From NCBI RefSeq assembly GCF_001937445.1, contig NZ_MSKS01000001.1, positions 117,201-181,200 on the forward strand: a stretch of 64,000 nt of DNA. Direction: 5' to 3'. The DNA is from Actinomyces oris (GTDB taxonomy: Bacteria > Actinomycetota > Actinomycetes > Actinomycetales > Actinomycetaceae). The stretch's first letter is position 1; each line of letters starts with the position of its first letter. A program made the translations under genes and the position numbers. This document shows, piece by piece, positions 28,117 to 37,172 of this stretch. Under the pieces are notes generated by a model. It was not told where the DNA came from and did no database searches. It saw nothing but the letters and a program-made list of their open reading frames with translations.

Positions 28117-28875
28117 ATGAGAATCGTGGTCTGCATCAAGCACGTTCCCGACGTGCAGTCCGAGCGCCGTATCGAGGACGGTCGACTCGTGCGCGGCGAG
28201 GAGGATGTCCTCAACGAGCTCGACGAGAACGCCGTCGAGGCCGCCGTCACCCTGGCCGAGGAGGCCGACGGCGAGGTCATCGCCCTGACCATGGGGCCTG
28301 AGGACGCTGAGGACGGGGTGCGCCGCGCCCTGCAGATGGGGGCCGACTCCGGGGTCGTCGTGGCCGACGACGACCTGGCCGGAGCCGACGTCGTCACCAC
28401 CGCCCGGGTCCTGGCCGCCGCCATCGAGCGCATCGGCGAGGTCGACCTGGTTGTCACCGGTATGGCCTCCCTGGACTCCATGACCTCCATGCTGCCCGGC
28501 GCCCTGGCCGCCGCCCTGCACCGTCCGGCCCTGACGCTGGCCAACCACCTCGAGGTCGACGGCGGCGTCGTGACCGTCACCCGCACCGTGGGCACCGTCC
28601 GCGAGGTCCTCAGCGCTGCGCTGCCCGCGCTCGTCAGCGTCACCGACCAGGCCAACGAGCCCCGCTACCCCAACTTCGCCGCCATGCGCGCCGCGAAGAA
28701 GAAGCCCATTGACTTCTGGGACGCCTCCGAGCTCGGCCTCCAGATCGCCGAGCCGGCCGTCGCCGTCGTCGACGACGAGGCCCGACCCGCCCGTGAGGCC
28801 GGCATCATCCGCACCGACGCCGGGGAGGCGGGCCGCGAGCTCGCCGCCTGGCTCGTGGAGAACAAGCTCGTCTGA
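28117..28875 (+). CDS. etfB: Electron transfer flavoprotein beta subunit
   Basis: 252 residues from ATG 28117 (MRIVVCIKHVPDVQSERRI), the standard FixA/EtfB start; the frame is open further upstream but that part is not family-like. It has ALTMGPEDAEDGVRRALQMGAD, VVTGMASLDSMTSMLPGALA and the AMP/adenine-binding-region signature around ITVTRT-type VVTVTRTVGTVREVLSAALPALVSVTDQANEPRYPNF (only key parts cited). It forms the ETF heterodimer with the next gene and carries electrons from flavin dehydrogenases to the quinone pool or other acceptors. No acyl-CoA dehydrogenase or ETF-quinone oxidoreductase is nearby, so partners are unknown. Confidence 0.93.
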   Translation: MRIVVCIKHVPDVQSERRIEDGRLVRGEEDVLNELDENAVEAAVTLAEEADGEVIALTMGPEDAEDGVRRALQMGADSGVVVADDDLAGADVVTTARVLAAAIERIGEVDLVVTGMASLDSMTSMLPGALAAALHRPALTLANHLEVDGGVVTVTRTVGTVREVLSAALPALVSVTDQANEPRYPNFAAMRAAKKKPIDFWDASELGLQIAEPAVAVVDDEARPAREAGIIRTDAGEAGRELAAWLVENKLV

Positions 28876-28974
28876 CGGCCGGCCGCAGTGCCCGCCCACG
28901 TCCCCCAGCCGGGGCGCTGGACGCCGTCGCGCCGCTCGTCCGCCTCATACCACTCGCGAAAGAAGCTGATTCCC

Positions 28975-29955
28975 ATGCTCGATGCCCCCCTGCTCGTCCT
29001 CGTCGACCTCGAGACCACCGAGGCCGCCCCCACCGGCCCCAGCCTGGAGCTGCTCACCGCCGCCCGGGAGCTGACCGGCGGCGACGTCGTCGCCCTGGCC
29101 CTCCAGCCCCTGGGTGAGGCCGCCCGCGCGGCCCTGGCCGGCGCCGGCGCCACCCGCCTACTGACCGCCGACCTGGGCGAGGCCGCCCACCTGCCCGCCA
29201 CCGCGGCCGATGCCGTCGTGGCGGCCGCCGGCACCGTCCAGCCCGCCGCGGTCCTGGTCGTCTCCGACTACCGCGGCAAGGAGCTGGCCGGGCGGGCCGC
29301 CGTCGTGCTCGGCTCGGCCTGCGTCTGCGACGTCACCGCCCTGGAGGCCTCCGGCGCCGAGCTACGCGCCTCCAAGCTGGTCCTGTCCGGCTCCTGGTCC
29401 ACCACCGCCGGCGTCGCCTCGGGCGGCAGCGCGCCGATCATCGCCGTGCGCCCCGGGATCGCCGAGGTCACCACGGCCGAGGGCGCGCCCCTGACGGCCG
29501 AGCCCCTCGAGGTCCCCGTGAGTGCCGAGGCCGCCGCCGTGCGCCTCGTCTCACGCGAGGCCACCTCCGTGGCCTCCGGCCCCGCCCTGAGCGAGGCGCG
29601 CACCGTCGTCGTGGGCGGCCGCGGTGTGGACGGCGACTTCGACCTGGTCCGCTCCCTGGCCCAGCCGCTCGACGCCGCCGTCGGAGCCACCCGCGTGGCC
29701 TGCGACGAGGGCTGGATCGAGCGCAGTGCCCAGATCGGTCAGACCGGCGAAACCATCTCTCCGCGCCTGTACATCGGCCTGGGCGTCTCCGGTGCCGTCC
29801 ACCACACCAGCGGCATCCAGGGGGCCGGCACGGTCGTCGCCATCTGCGACGACTCCGAGGCCCCGATCTTCGAGATGGCCGACTTCGGCGTCGTCGGCGA
29901 CGTCACCGAGGTCGTGCCCCAGCTCGTCGAGGAGCTCGCCAGGCTGCGCGGCTGA
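28975..29955 (+). CDS. etfA: Electron transfer flavoprotein alpha subunit
   Basis: 326 residues from ATG 28975 (MLDAPLLVLVDLE). An upstream in-frame start at 28888 is rejected because those residues are Arg/Ser/Pro-rich. The N-terminal domain (about 1-190) contains LVVSDYRGKELAGRAAVVLG. The C-terminal FAD-binding domain shows SEARTVVVGGRGVDGDF, GATRVACDEGWIERSAQIGQTG and YIGLGVSGAVHHTSGIQGA, all standard EtfA blocks. It lies 99 bp after etfB and is surely co-transcribed. Ends 55 bp before the MoxR gene, close enough that read-through into the next operon is possible. Confidence 0.93.
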   Translation: MLDAPLLVLVDLETTEAAPTGPSLELLTAARELTGGDVVALALQPLGEAARAALAGAGATRLLTADLGEAAHLPATAADAVVAAAGTVQPAAVLVVSDYRGKELAGRAAVVLGSACVCDVTALEASGAELRASKLVLSGSWSTTAGVASGGSAPIIAVRPGIAEVTTAEGAPLTAEPLEVPVSAEAAAVRLVSREATSVASGPALSEARTVVVGGRGVDGDFDLVRSLAQPLDAAVGATRVACDEGWIERSAQIGQTGETISPRLYIGLGVSGAVHHTSGIQGAGTVVAICDDSEAPIFEMADFGVVGDVTEVVPQLVEELARLRG

Positions 29956-30010
29956 TACGGCAACGGGTGGACGGACGACGCGGCACCGATCGATCTGTGG
30001 AGGCAGGAAG

Positions 30011-31135
30011 ATGACCGCAGGATCGAGCGGACGGCCTGCGCCTGAGACGAAGCAGGTGCTGCGTCCTGCCGCTGAGGAGAGGTGGGCCGATGAACTGGCC
30101 GCCCTGGCGGCCGCTGACGCCCAGCGCGGCGCGGAGATCCCCCGGGGGTGGCGCCTGTCGCCGCACTCCGTGCGCGCCTTCATCGTCGGGGACGAGGATC
30201 TCGGCGTCACCCGGAAGTTCTACGGGGACGACCCACTCGTCGACCGGGCGATCGTGACGCTGCTCGGACGCCAGGGCCTCATGCTCGTCGGCGAGCCGGG
30301 AACCGCGAAGTCCATGCTCTCCGAGCTGCTCGCCGCAGCGGTCTGCGGCGCCTCGACCCTGACCATTCAGGGCTCTGCCGGCACCACTGAGGACCACGTC
30401 CGCTACTCGTGGAACTACGCGCTCCTCATCGCCGAGGGCCCCACGCGCAGGGCTCTGGTGCCCTCGCCGGTCTACCAGGCCATGGAGCAGGGCAGCATCG
30501 TGCGCTTCGAGGAGATCACTCGCTGCCCGCCCGAGATCCAGGACACGCTCGTCTCCGTGCTCTCCGAGAAGCAGCTCATGGTCCCGGAGCTGGGAGACGG
30601 CTTCCGCGTCAGCGCGGCTCAAGGATTCAACGTCATCGCCACCGCGAACCTGCGTGACCGCGGCGTCCACGAGATGTCCTCCGCGCTCAAGCGGCGCTTC
30701 AACTTCGAGACGGTGCGACCCATCGCCGACCGCGCCTTCGAGGCCGAGCTCATTGAGCGTGCCCTGGACGCCGAGCTCGGCGAGCAGCGGGTGCCCATGA
30801 GCCCCCAGGTACTCGACGTCCTGGTCACCGCCTTCGCCGACCTGCGCACCGGGACCACGCAGGCCGGTACCCCGGTCAAGCGCCCCGAGACCGTCATGTC
30901 CACCGCGGAGGCCGTCAACGTCGGTGTGGCCGCGTCGTTGAGCGCCCGCTACCTCGGCGACGGCACGGTCAGGGCCTCCGACATCGCCCGCCAGATGGTG
31001 GGAGTAGCGCTCAAGGGCGAGGACGAGGATGCCACGCGCATCCGTTTCTACCTCGACTCGGTGGTGCGTGAACGGGCCGAGAGCAGCGCCGAGTGGAGAG
31101 ACTTCCTGGTCGCCTCCCAAGGACTGTGGGAGTGA
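30011..31135 (+). CDS. MoxR-family AAA+ ATPase (YehL-like)
   Basis: 374 residues; ATG 30011 is preceded by GGAGG at proper distance. The AAA_5/MoxR core has Walker A GEPGTAKS (about residue 94), Walker B IVRFEEI, sensor I region NVIATANLRDRG and the arginine-finger segment SSALKRRFNFE. MoxR ATPases usually act as chaperone-like remodelers paired with a VWA protein, and here a VWA gene is two genes downstream. The stop overlaps the next start by four bases. Gene order MoxR-DUF5682-VWA-SWIM resembles, from memory, Escherichia coli yehL-yehM-yehP-yehQ. The substrate of the remodeler is unknown. Confidence 0.9.
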   Translation: MTAGSSGRPAPETKQVLRPAAEERWADELAALAAADAQRGAEIPRGWRLSPHSVRAFIVGDEDLGVTRKFYGDDPLVDRAIVTLLGRQGLMLVGEPGTAKSMLSELLAAAVCGASTLTIQGSAGTTEDHVRYSWNYALLIAEGPTRRALVPSPVYQAMEQGSIVRFEEITRCPPEIQDTLVSVLSEKQLMVPELGDGFRVSAAQGFNVIATANLRDRGVHEMSSALKRRFNFETVRPIADRAFEAELIERALDAELGEQRVPMSPQVLDVLVTAFADLRTGTTQAGTPVKRPETVMSTAEAVNVGVAASLSARYLGDGTVRASDIARQMVGVALKGEDEDATRIRFYLDSVVRERAESSAEWRDFLVASQGLWE

Positions 31136-33678
31136 GCGCTCCGACGACGCAGGTTCCCGCCCGGCTCCAGCGCGCCTTGGACGCCCAGCGGCGCTGGGGT
31201 GAGGCGGGTGTTCACCTCGTCCCCGTCCGCCACCACTCGCCGGCCTGCGCCCTGGCCCTGTCGGCGCTTCTGGAGGAGGTGCATCCCGCCGCGGTCCTCA
31301 TCGAGGGGCCGGTGGAGTACGCCGCACTTCTGCCCTCCCTCCAGGACCCGCGGACCGTTCCGCCGGTGGCACTGCTCTCCCTGGGGGAGCGCACCGCCTC
31401 CTACTACCCGCTGGCAGAGTTCTCCCCGGAGTGGGTGGCTCTGCGGTGGGCGGGGGAGCACGGGGCCGAGGCCGCCTTCATCGACCGCAGCGCCTGCCTT
31501 CGAGAGGATGACGATTCTCGCGGCGATTCTCGCGGTGATGCTCGAGGCGGGGTCGCCCGCACGCTCCAGGCCGAGCGGTACCTAGCGCGCTCGCGCAGCC
31601 TGGACGCCCTCGCCCGGCGTCTGGGCTGCCGGGACCACGACGAGGTCTGGGAGCACCTCTTCGAGGACCGGGCCACCGCCGATATCCGATCCTGGCGGGG
31701 CTTCTTCTCCGATACCCTGGCGTGGGCGGGGCTGGCCCGGCTCGACGTTGAGCGCGAGGTCCTCGATACCGACGGCACCCACGCCCGCGAGGCCGTCATG
31801 GCAGCCGCCCTGAGACGACATCTGCCAGAATCATCCGCATCGACTGGTGTCGGCGAGACGAACGCCGCTGCTCCGGCCGCCCCGGTCGTGGTCGTCACCG
31901 GGGGCTTTCACACCATGGCACTGCTCGACTACCTCGACGCGACCGAGCACGCCGCATGGCTGCCCGAGCCGCAGCCCCAACCCGGCGGGCCGGCATGGCT
32001 CATCCGCTACGACTACGCACGCCTCGACGCCCTGCGCGGATACGGCGCCGGCATGCCCTCACCGGGCCTGTGGCAGCGAGCCTGGCGGGCCCGCACCGGG
32101 GCCGGTCCTCTTGCGGGCAGTGGCACAGGCTCCCGACGACCCACGCGGCGCACTGCCCAGACGACCCAAGAGCCGGCTGAGGCTGCCCGAGCCTTCGCCA
32201 CCACCGTGGTCATCGACGTCGCCACCGCCCTGCGCGGGCTCGGCGAACCACTGGGGACCGCCCAGGTGCTGGCCACCGTGGAGCAGGCCATGCGACTGGC
32301 CGCACTGCGCGGCCGGGCATGGCCCGGACGGTGCGACATCCTTGACGCCCTCACCAGCTGCCTGGCCAAGGACGAAACCGGGCTGTCGGGCAATCTGGGA
32401 GCCGCCGTCGCCTCCGTCCTGGCCGCCTCCGACGTGGGAGAGGTGCCCGAGGGCATCGCCACCCCGCCACTGGTCCGCCAGGTGCGCGACCGCCTGCGCG
32501 CCGCGCGCTTCATCATCGACGACGCCGTCGAGCACCACGTCAGCCTCGACACCAGCCGCCGACCTCGCCACCGCGAGCGCCGTGAGCTGCTCGCCCGTCT
32601 GCGTTTCGTCGGCTCCGGCTTCGCCCACCAGATCTCAGGGGCCGACCTCGTCTCCGGCACCGGCATGGGACAGTTCCTCGAGGAGTGGGTCTACAGCTGG
32701 ACCCCCATGGTGGAGGCCGCACTCGTGCGCATGGCCCAAGAAGCACCCGATCTCGATGTCCTGGTGCGAACCCGACTGGCCCAGCGGCTCACCGGTGAGC
32801 TCAGCGTTGAGACCCTGGTGGCGCTGGTCAGTGAGCTGGCGGTCATGGGACTCGGCGCCGAGGCCGGCGATGTCTGCGACCGCCTCGAGAACAGCCTCGG
32901 CCGGCTCAGCGACCTGGGGGAGCTCGTTGAGGCCCTACACCGGCTGGCGAGTCTCATCGAGTCCACGTCCCGTCTGCGCCTGGACCAGGCCGCTTCCCGG
33001 ATCCGGTCCATTCTGCACCGGGGCGACGCCATGATCGCCCGGTGCGTCTCCGGCCTGGTCGGGCTGGAGGACCAGGAGGCGGCCAGGGCCGTTGAGGCCC
33101 TCATCTCGGTGCGGGACCTCATCATCAGGTCGGCCAGCGACGACGAGTGCGAGCGTGAGGCCGCCCAGGGCGCCGGCTTCGGGGCGGTACTGCGTGAGAT
33201 CGAGGTTCTGCGTCGAAACCGCGACGCGGCCGCGTCCCTTGTCGGCTGTGCCACCGGCATCGCGGCCTCGGTGCGGGTACTCAGTGAGGAGGAGGCGGTG
33301 CGCGCCGTCGTTACTCATCTCGCCGTGGGTGCGGATCCGGCGCGGGCCGCAGACTTCATCGTGGGCCTGGTGCGAACCGCCCCGGACGTGCTTCTGCGCT
33401 CTCCCGACGCCGTCGAGGCCGTCACTGGGGCTCTGACCCGCCTTGATGATCGGGCCTTCGTCGCCGCGCTGCCCGACCTGCGCCGGGCCTTCACCACACT
33501 GAGGCCCATGGAGACCCATCGCCTGGCAGGGATGGTGGCGCAGCTCGTCGGGACCGCCGCCTCCGATCTCGACACCGTCTGGATGGTGGATCCGGCCCAC
33601 GCCGCGCTCGGGGCTCAGCTCGAGCGGGAGTTGGTCGCCTCCCTGGTACGCGACGGACTGGGGGAGTGGTCGGGATGA
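31132..33678 (+). CDS. DUF5682 family protein (YehM-like)
   Basis: 848 residues starting at GTG 31132, which overlaps the MoxR stop (GTGA). The N-terminus has HLVPVRHHSPACALALSALLEE followed by HPAAVLIEGPVEY, the recognisable DUF5682 opening. Later blocks are GGFHTMALLDYLDA and, in the C-terminal half, long helical stretches rich in Ala, Leu and Arg. Around 31510-31550 a short tandem repeat encodes DSRGDSRGDARGG, probably a flexible loop. No catalytic motif is known to me for the family. Its place between the ATPase and VWA genes with overlapping codons suggests a stoichiometric complex. Confidence 0.85.
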   Translation: MSAPTTQVPARLQRALDAQRRWGEAGVHLVPVRHHSPACALALSALLEEVHPAAVLIEGPVEYAALLPSLQDPRTVPPVALLSLGERTASYYPLAEFSPEWVALRWAGEHGAEAAFIDRSACLREDDDSRGDSRGDARGGVARTLQAERYLARSRSLDALARRLGCRDHDEVWEHLFEDRATADIRSWRGFFSDTLAWAGLARLDVEREVLDTDGTHAREAVMAAALRRHLPESSASTGVGETNAAAPAAPVVVVTGGFHTMALLDYLDATEHAAWLPEPQPQPGGPAWLIRYDYARLDALRGYGAGMPSPGLWQRAWRARTGAGPLAGSGTGSRRPTRRTAQTTQEPAEAARAFATTVVIDVATALRGLGEPLGTAQVLATVEQAMRLAALRGRAWPGRCDILDALTSCLAKDETGLSGNLGAAVASVLAASDVGEVPEGIATPPLVRQVRDRLRAARFIIDDAVEHHVSLDTSRRPRHRERRELLARLRFVGSGFAHQISGADLVSGTGMGQFLEEWVYSWTPMVEAALVRMAQEAPDLDVLVRTRLAQRLTGELSVETLVALVSELAVMGLGAEAGDVCDRLENSLGRLSDLGELVEALHRLASLIESTSRLRLDQAASRIRSILHRGDAMIARCVSGLVGLEDQEAARAVEALISVRDLIIRSASDDECEREAAQGAGFGAVLREIEVLRRNRDAAASLVGCATGIAASVRVLSEEEAVRAVVTHLAVGADPARAADFIVGLVRTAPDVLLRSPDAVEAVTGALTRLDDRAFVAALPDLRRAFTTLRPMETHRLAGMVAQLVGTAASDLDTVWMVDPAHAALGAQLERELVASLVRDGLGEWSG

Positions 33679-34850
33679 CGAATGGCACGCCGTTGAACGC
33701 CCCCGCCTCCGGGGAGGAACCGGATGGCGACCTGGCGGCACGTCGCTGGCGCATGGTGCTGGGCCGATACGCCGAGCCGAATCTGCCGCGCAGGCACCAG
33801 GACGCAGACCTCGATGACGCCCTGGGCTACGTCTACGACCGCGAGTACACGGGCCGTGGGCACCGGCTGGGCGCAGGAGGCGGTGACGGGACGGGAGCCA
33901 CTCTGGGGCCGTCGGTGATACGGGCGGTCGACTGGCTCGATGGCGCCCGCCGGCTCTTCCCGGCCTCCACCCTGCAACGCCTCGAGAGCGACGCGCTGAC
34001 CCGGTACGGGCTCGCCGAGCTGCTGGCCGACCCGGATGCCATCGAGGCCATCGACACCAGTCCCGAGCTCGGGGCCGCGCTGCTGCGGATCAAGGGGACG
34101 ATCTCACCCCAGCTCACTGACGGGCTGCGTGCCCTCATCTCCCGGATCGTCGCCGACATCATGGAGCGCCTGCAGTACCCGGTGACGACGGCCCTGAGCG
34201 GAGTCCGTCGGCGCAGCAACAGTCCTCACGCCTTGGCGCGCAACTTCGACTGGCGTCGCACCATCACCGCGAACCTGGGCAACGTGGACCCGGACACCGG
34301 CCGCATGATCGTCGAGGACGTGCGCTTCATGTCCCGCCAGAGGAGACGCAACCTGACCTGGGACGTCATCATCCTCGTGGACCAGTCCGCCTCCATGGCC
34401 TCCTGCCTGCTCCACAGCGCCATCATGGCCTCGATCCTCGCGGGTCTTCCCGGCCTGTCCGTACGACTGGCCATTTTCGACACCACCGTCGTCGACCTCA
34501 GCCACGTGGTTCACGATCCCGTCGAGGTTCTCATGACCAGTCAGCTGGGAGGCGGAACGGACATAGCCAACGCCGTCGGCTACGCCGCGGGAACCGTGAC
34601 CAGTCCCAGCCGGACGATCGTAACGGTCATCAGTGACTTCGAGGAGGGCGGACCGGTGTCCACCCTCGTCAAACGGGTGCGTGACCTGGTCGCCCAAGGC
34701 GTGACCGTGCTGGGGCTGGCCTCCTTCGACGAGAGGGGCCACGCCTGGTACGACCATGACGTGGCCGAGCGCCTGGCTGAGGTCGGTATGAGGATCGCCG
34801 CCATGACCCCGGACCGGTTCGCCGCCTGGCTGGCTGAGGTGACCGTATGA
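33675..34850 (+). CDS. VWA domain-containing protein (YehP-like)
   Basis: 391 residues from ATG 33675, overlapping the previous stop (ATGA). The N-terminal half is helical (YAEPNLPRRHQDADLDDALGYVYDREY). The C-terminal half is a von Willebrand A domain with an intact MIDAS: DQSASM (about residue 235), a Thr in GGGTDIANA, and ISDFEEGG. This is the metal-binding adhesion fold used in protein-protein contact. In MoxR-VWA pairs the VWA protein usually binds the client or the ATPase ring. The next gene starts within its stop codon (ATGA). Confidence 0.9.
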   Translation: MTNGTPLNAPASGEEPDGDLAARRWRMVLGRYAEPNLPRRHQDADLDDALGYVYDREYTGRGHRLGAGGGDGTGATLGPSVIRAVDWLDGARRLFPASTLQRLESDALTRYGLAELLADPDAIEAIDTSPELGAALLRIKGTISPQLTDGLRALISRIVADIMERLQYPVTTALSGVRRRSNSPHALARNFDWRRTITANLGNVDPDTGRMIVEDVRFMSRQRRRNLTWDVIILVDQSASMASCLLHSAIMASILAGLPGLSVRLAIFDTTVVDLSHVVHDPVEVLMTSQLGGGTDIANAVGYAAGTVTSPSRTIVTVISDFEEGGPVSTLVKRVRDLVAQGVTVLGLASFDERGHAWYDHDVAERLAEVGMRIAAMTPDRFAAWLAEVTV

Positions 34851-36985
34851 ACGAGCGCACCGGCCAGTCTCAACGCTCCGCCGGCGCCTCTGACGCCCCG
34901 GCCCCGGAAGCCCGCGGTGGCCCCTGGGCCGCTGCTTTCTCGGTCTATGGCGCGCTTGACGATGTCGCCTTGATCGCCCTGGGCAACCGGGGTCTGCTGC
35001 GTCGCGGGCGCGCCGAGCTGGCCGCCGGCCGGGTCGAGCCCGTCAACGGGCCGGCTGACCCCGGGGCGGGGGAGCAGCCAGTGGCCGAGGAGGTGACCAT
35101 CGGTGTCGGCCGGCCACCGGTTCCCGTCACCTTGACCGTCTCCGGCCCGCAGGACGCACGCTGCCCCTGCCCCGTGGCCGGCGTCTGCGTGCACATCCTC
35201 GCCGCCTGCCTGTGGATGCGCCAAGCCGTCAACCGGGACGGGGCCGACGAGAGCACCACCGCCGCCGACACGCCAACCGCCCCCGCATCCCCGGATGCCT
35301 GCGCGGCCTCCACACCCGCCCAAGCGACTCCGAGCGATCCGGTCCTGGAGGAGGTCCTGGCCTGGGATCCGGCCGCCGTCGAGAAGTCCCTGGGGGCTGA
35401 GGCCCGACGGCGCGCGCAGGCGTCCCTGGCCGGAATGGCACCGGATCGGCTCGCCGCCAGCACCGAGGTGACCAGTGCCCCTGGACGCCTGAGCATCACC
35501 TGGCCCGACGCCCCCGAGATCGTCGTGATCGCGGGACTGGGGCCACGAGGCATGATCGTCTCAGGACGCCACTCCTCGGCCGCCAACGCGGCCTGGTGCC
35601 TTCAGGCCGTCATCCGGCTCTTCGCCCGCGCAGACCGCCCCTGGCCGTGGCCGGACGAGAAGACCACCTTCGACGACCGGAAACGAGACGTCGTCTCAAC
35701 AGTCTCAACCTCCATCGAGACACTCCTCTCCGCAGGGCTCTCACACGCCGGCCCCCGCAGCGCCACCGACCTGGAGCGTCTGGCCCAGGTCACCCGCTTG
35801 GAGGAGCTGCCCCGTCTGTCCCGACTGCTGACCTCCGCCGCCGGGAGGCTCCGAGCGCTCGCCGAGCGCGACGACGCCGTCGACGAGTCCGCCGTCCTCA
35901 GCGCCCTGGCCGCCGCCTGGTCCCTGACCCAGGCGCTCGCAGCCGTCACCGGCCCACCCGACCCCGCTCTCATCGGGCGAACCGACACGGAGACGGCTCG
36001 GACCGGGCTGCTGCTCCCGCTGAGCGCCACCTGGTGGACGGCCCCCTCGGGAAGCCGAGGACTGACCATGAGACTCTGGGACCTGGACAAGGGCCGGCCG
36101 GAGATGGTCACCACCGGGCGAGCCGCCGGGGCCGACGCCGCCTTCCACTACTCACAGGACGCGACCCTCTTGTGGGGCACATCGGTGAGGAACATCCTGT
36201 CCGGCCCCCTGCACCTGACAGGTGCCCAGCGCCGCCCCGACGGTTCCCTGGCCCCCTCCAACCGCACCTCCGTCACCCGCCGCAGCACCGAGCCCAGCTA
36301 CGACGACATCGACCTGGGAGCCGTGGCCGATCATCTCCAACGGGCCGGCACCGGGCCGGGGGCCGCCCGCTTCGAGGCCCCCGTTCCCCGACTCCGCCTG
36401 ATCCTGGTTGCCCAGGACGGCCTGGGACCGATCAGCATCGACGAGGTCCACCAGCACTACCTGCTGGTGGTGACGAGCACCGACGGGTGCAGGCACCTGC
36501 TGTGCATGGAGGTCGGCGGCTGGGAGATGCAGATGGTCTTCGATGTGCTTTCCCGCGATCTTCAGGTGCTGGCCATCACGGTGGAGGGCGACCGCCCATC
36601 CGGTGTCTTCGTGCGCGAGCACGACCGGATCAGCCTTCTGGCGGCCACCTTCCCTCCATCTCGCGGCTCCTCCGGGCGCGGTCGGCCGCGCCCGCGCCCG
36701 GAGGAGGCCCGCACACACGAGGCCGAGACGAACGGGGAGGATCGCACCCCTATACGAGTACTGGTCCAGGACGTGCGCGAGGCGCTCACCGCGCTCGCTG
36801 CCTCCGGGACGATGCGGCCCACCGGCATGGTGGCGCACGTCCTGCGCACGCGAGTCCGCCGGGCCGGTGACCTCCAGCTCACCACCCTGGCGGCCGCGCT
36901 GACCGAGGTGGGCGACCGGCCGAGTCCCGGCGCCGTGCTGCGAGCCTGCGCCGTCGTCGACCGGCTCGATGCCTTGACCCCCTGA
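34847..36985 (+). CDS. SWIM zinc-finger protein (YehQ-like)
   Basis: 712 residues; ATG overlaps the VWA stop. A SWIM zinc finger lies near residue 105: CPCPVAGVCVHILAACLW, giving the Cys-x-Cys and Cys-x-His ligands. The remainder has no recognised catalytic domain. It includes a mid-protein beta-rich part (GLTMRLWDLDKGRPEMVTTG) and an Arg/Gly/Pro-rich linker near residues 605-625. SWIM fingers bind nucleic acid or protein. As the fourth gene of the overlapped set it probably acts with the ATPase, DUF5682 and VWA proteins. A 180 bp gap follows before the first DUF4132 gene. Confidence 0.87.
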   Translation: MNERTGQSQRSAGASDAPAPEARGGPWAAAFSVYGALDDVALIALGNRGLLRRGRAELAAGRVEPVNGPADPGAGEQPVAEEVTIGVGRPPVPVTLTVSGPQDARCPCPVAGVCVHILAACLWMRQAVNRDGADESTTAADTPTAPASPDACAASTPAQATPSDPVLEEVLAWDPAAVEKSLGAEARRRAQASLAGMAPDRLAASTEVTSAPGRLSITWPDAPEIVVIAGLGPRGMIVSGRHSSAANAAWCLQAVIRLFARADRPWPWPDEKTTFDDRKRDVVSTVSTSIETLLSAGLSHAGPRSATDLERLAQVTRLEELPRLSRLLTSAAGRLRALAERDDAVDESAVLSALAAAWSLTQALAAVTGPPDPALIGRTDTETARTGLLLPLSATWWTAPSGSRGLTMRLWDLDKGRPEMVTTGRAAGADAAFHYSQDATLLWGTSVRNILSGPLHLTGAQRRPDGSLAPSNRTSVTRRSTEPSYDDIDLGAVADHLQRAGTGPGAARFEAPVPRLRLILVAQDGLGPISIDEVHQHYLLVVTSTDGCRHLLCMEVGGWEMQMVFDVLSRDLQVLAITVEGDRPSGVFVREHDRISLLAATFPPSRGSSGRGRPRPRPEEARTHEAETNGEDRTPIRVLVQDVREALTALAASGTMRPTGMVAHVLRTRVRRAGDLQLTTLAAALTEVGDRPSPGAVLRACAVVDRLDALTP

Positions 36986-37172
36986 CCCCCTGATACTGCC
37001 GGAGCCACCGGCCGAGTGACACGCGGCCTGCACGGTCTATCCGAACTGCATTGCCCTCGCGGCATCGGGAACTGACGGCCGGAAATGGAGAAAGTGCTCG
37101 GAGCGCGATACTGCGCCTGTAGGATGCCTGACTACCGGCCGGTATATCGAGTCGAGTGAATGTGCTGTGTGG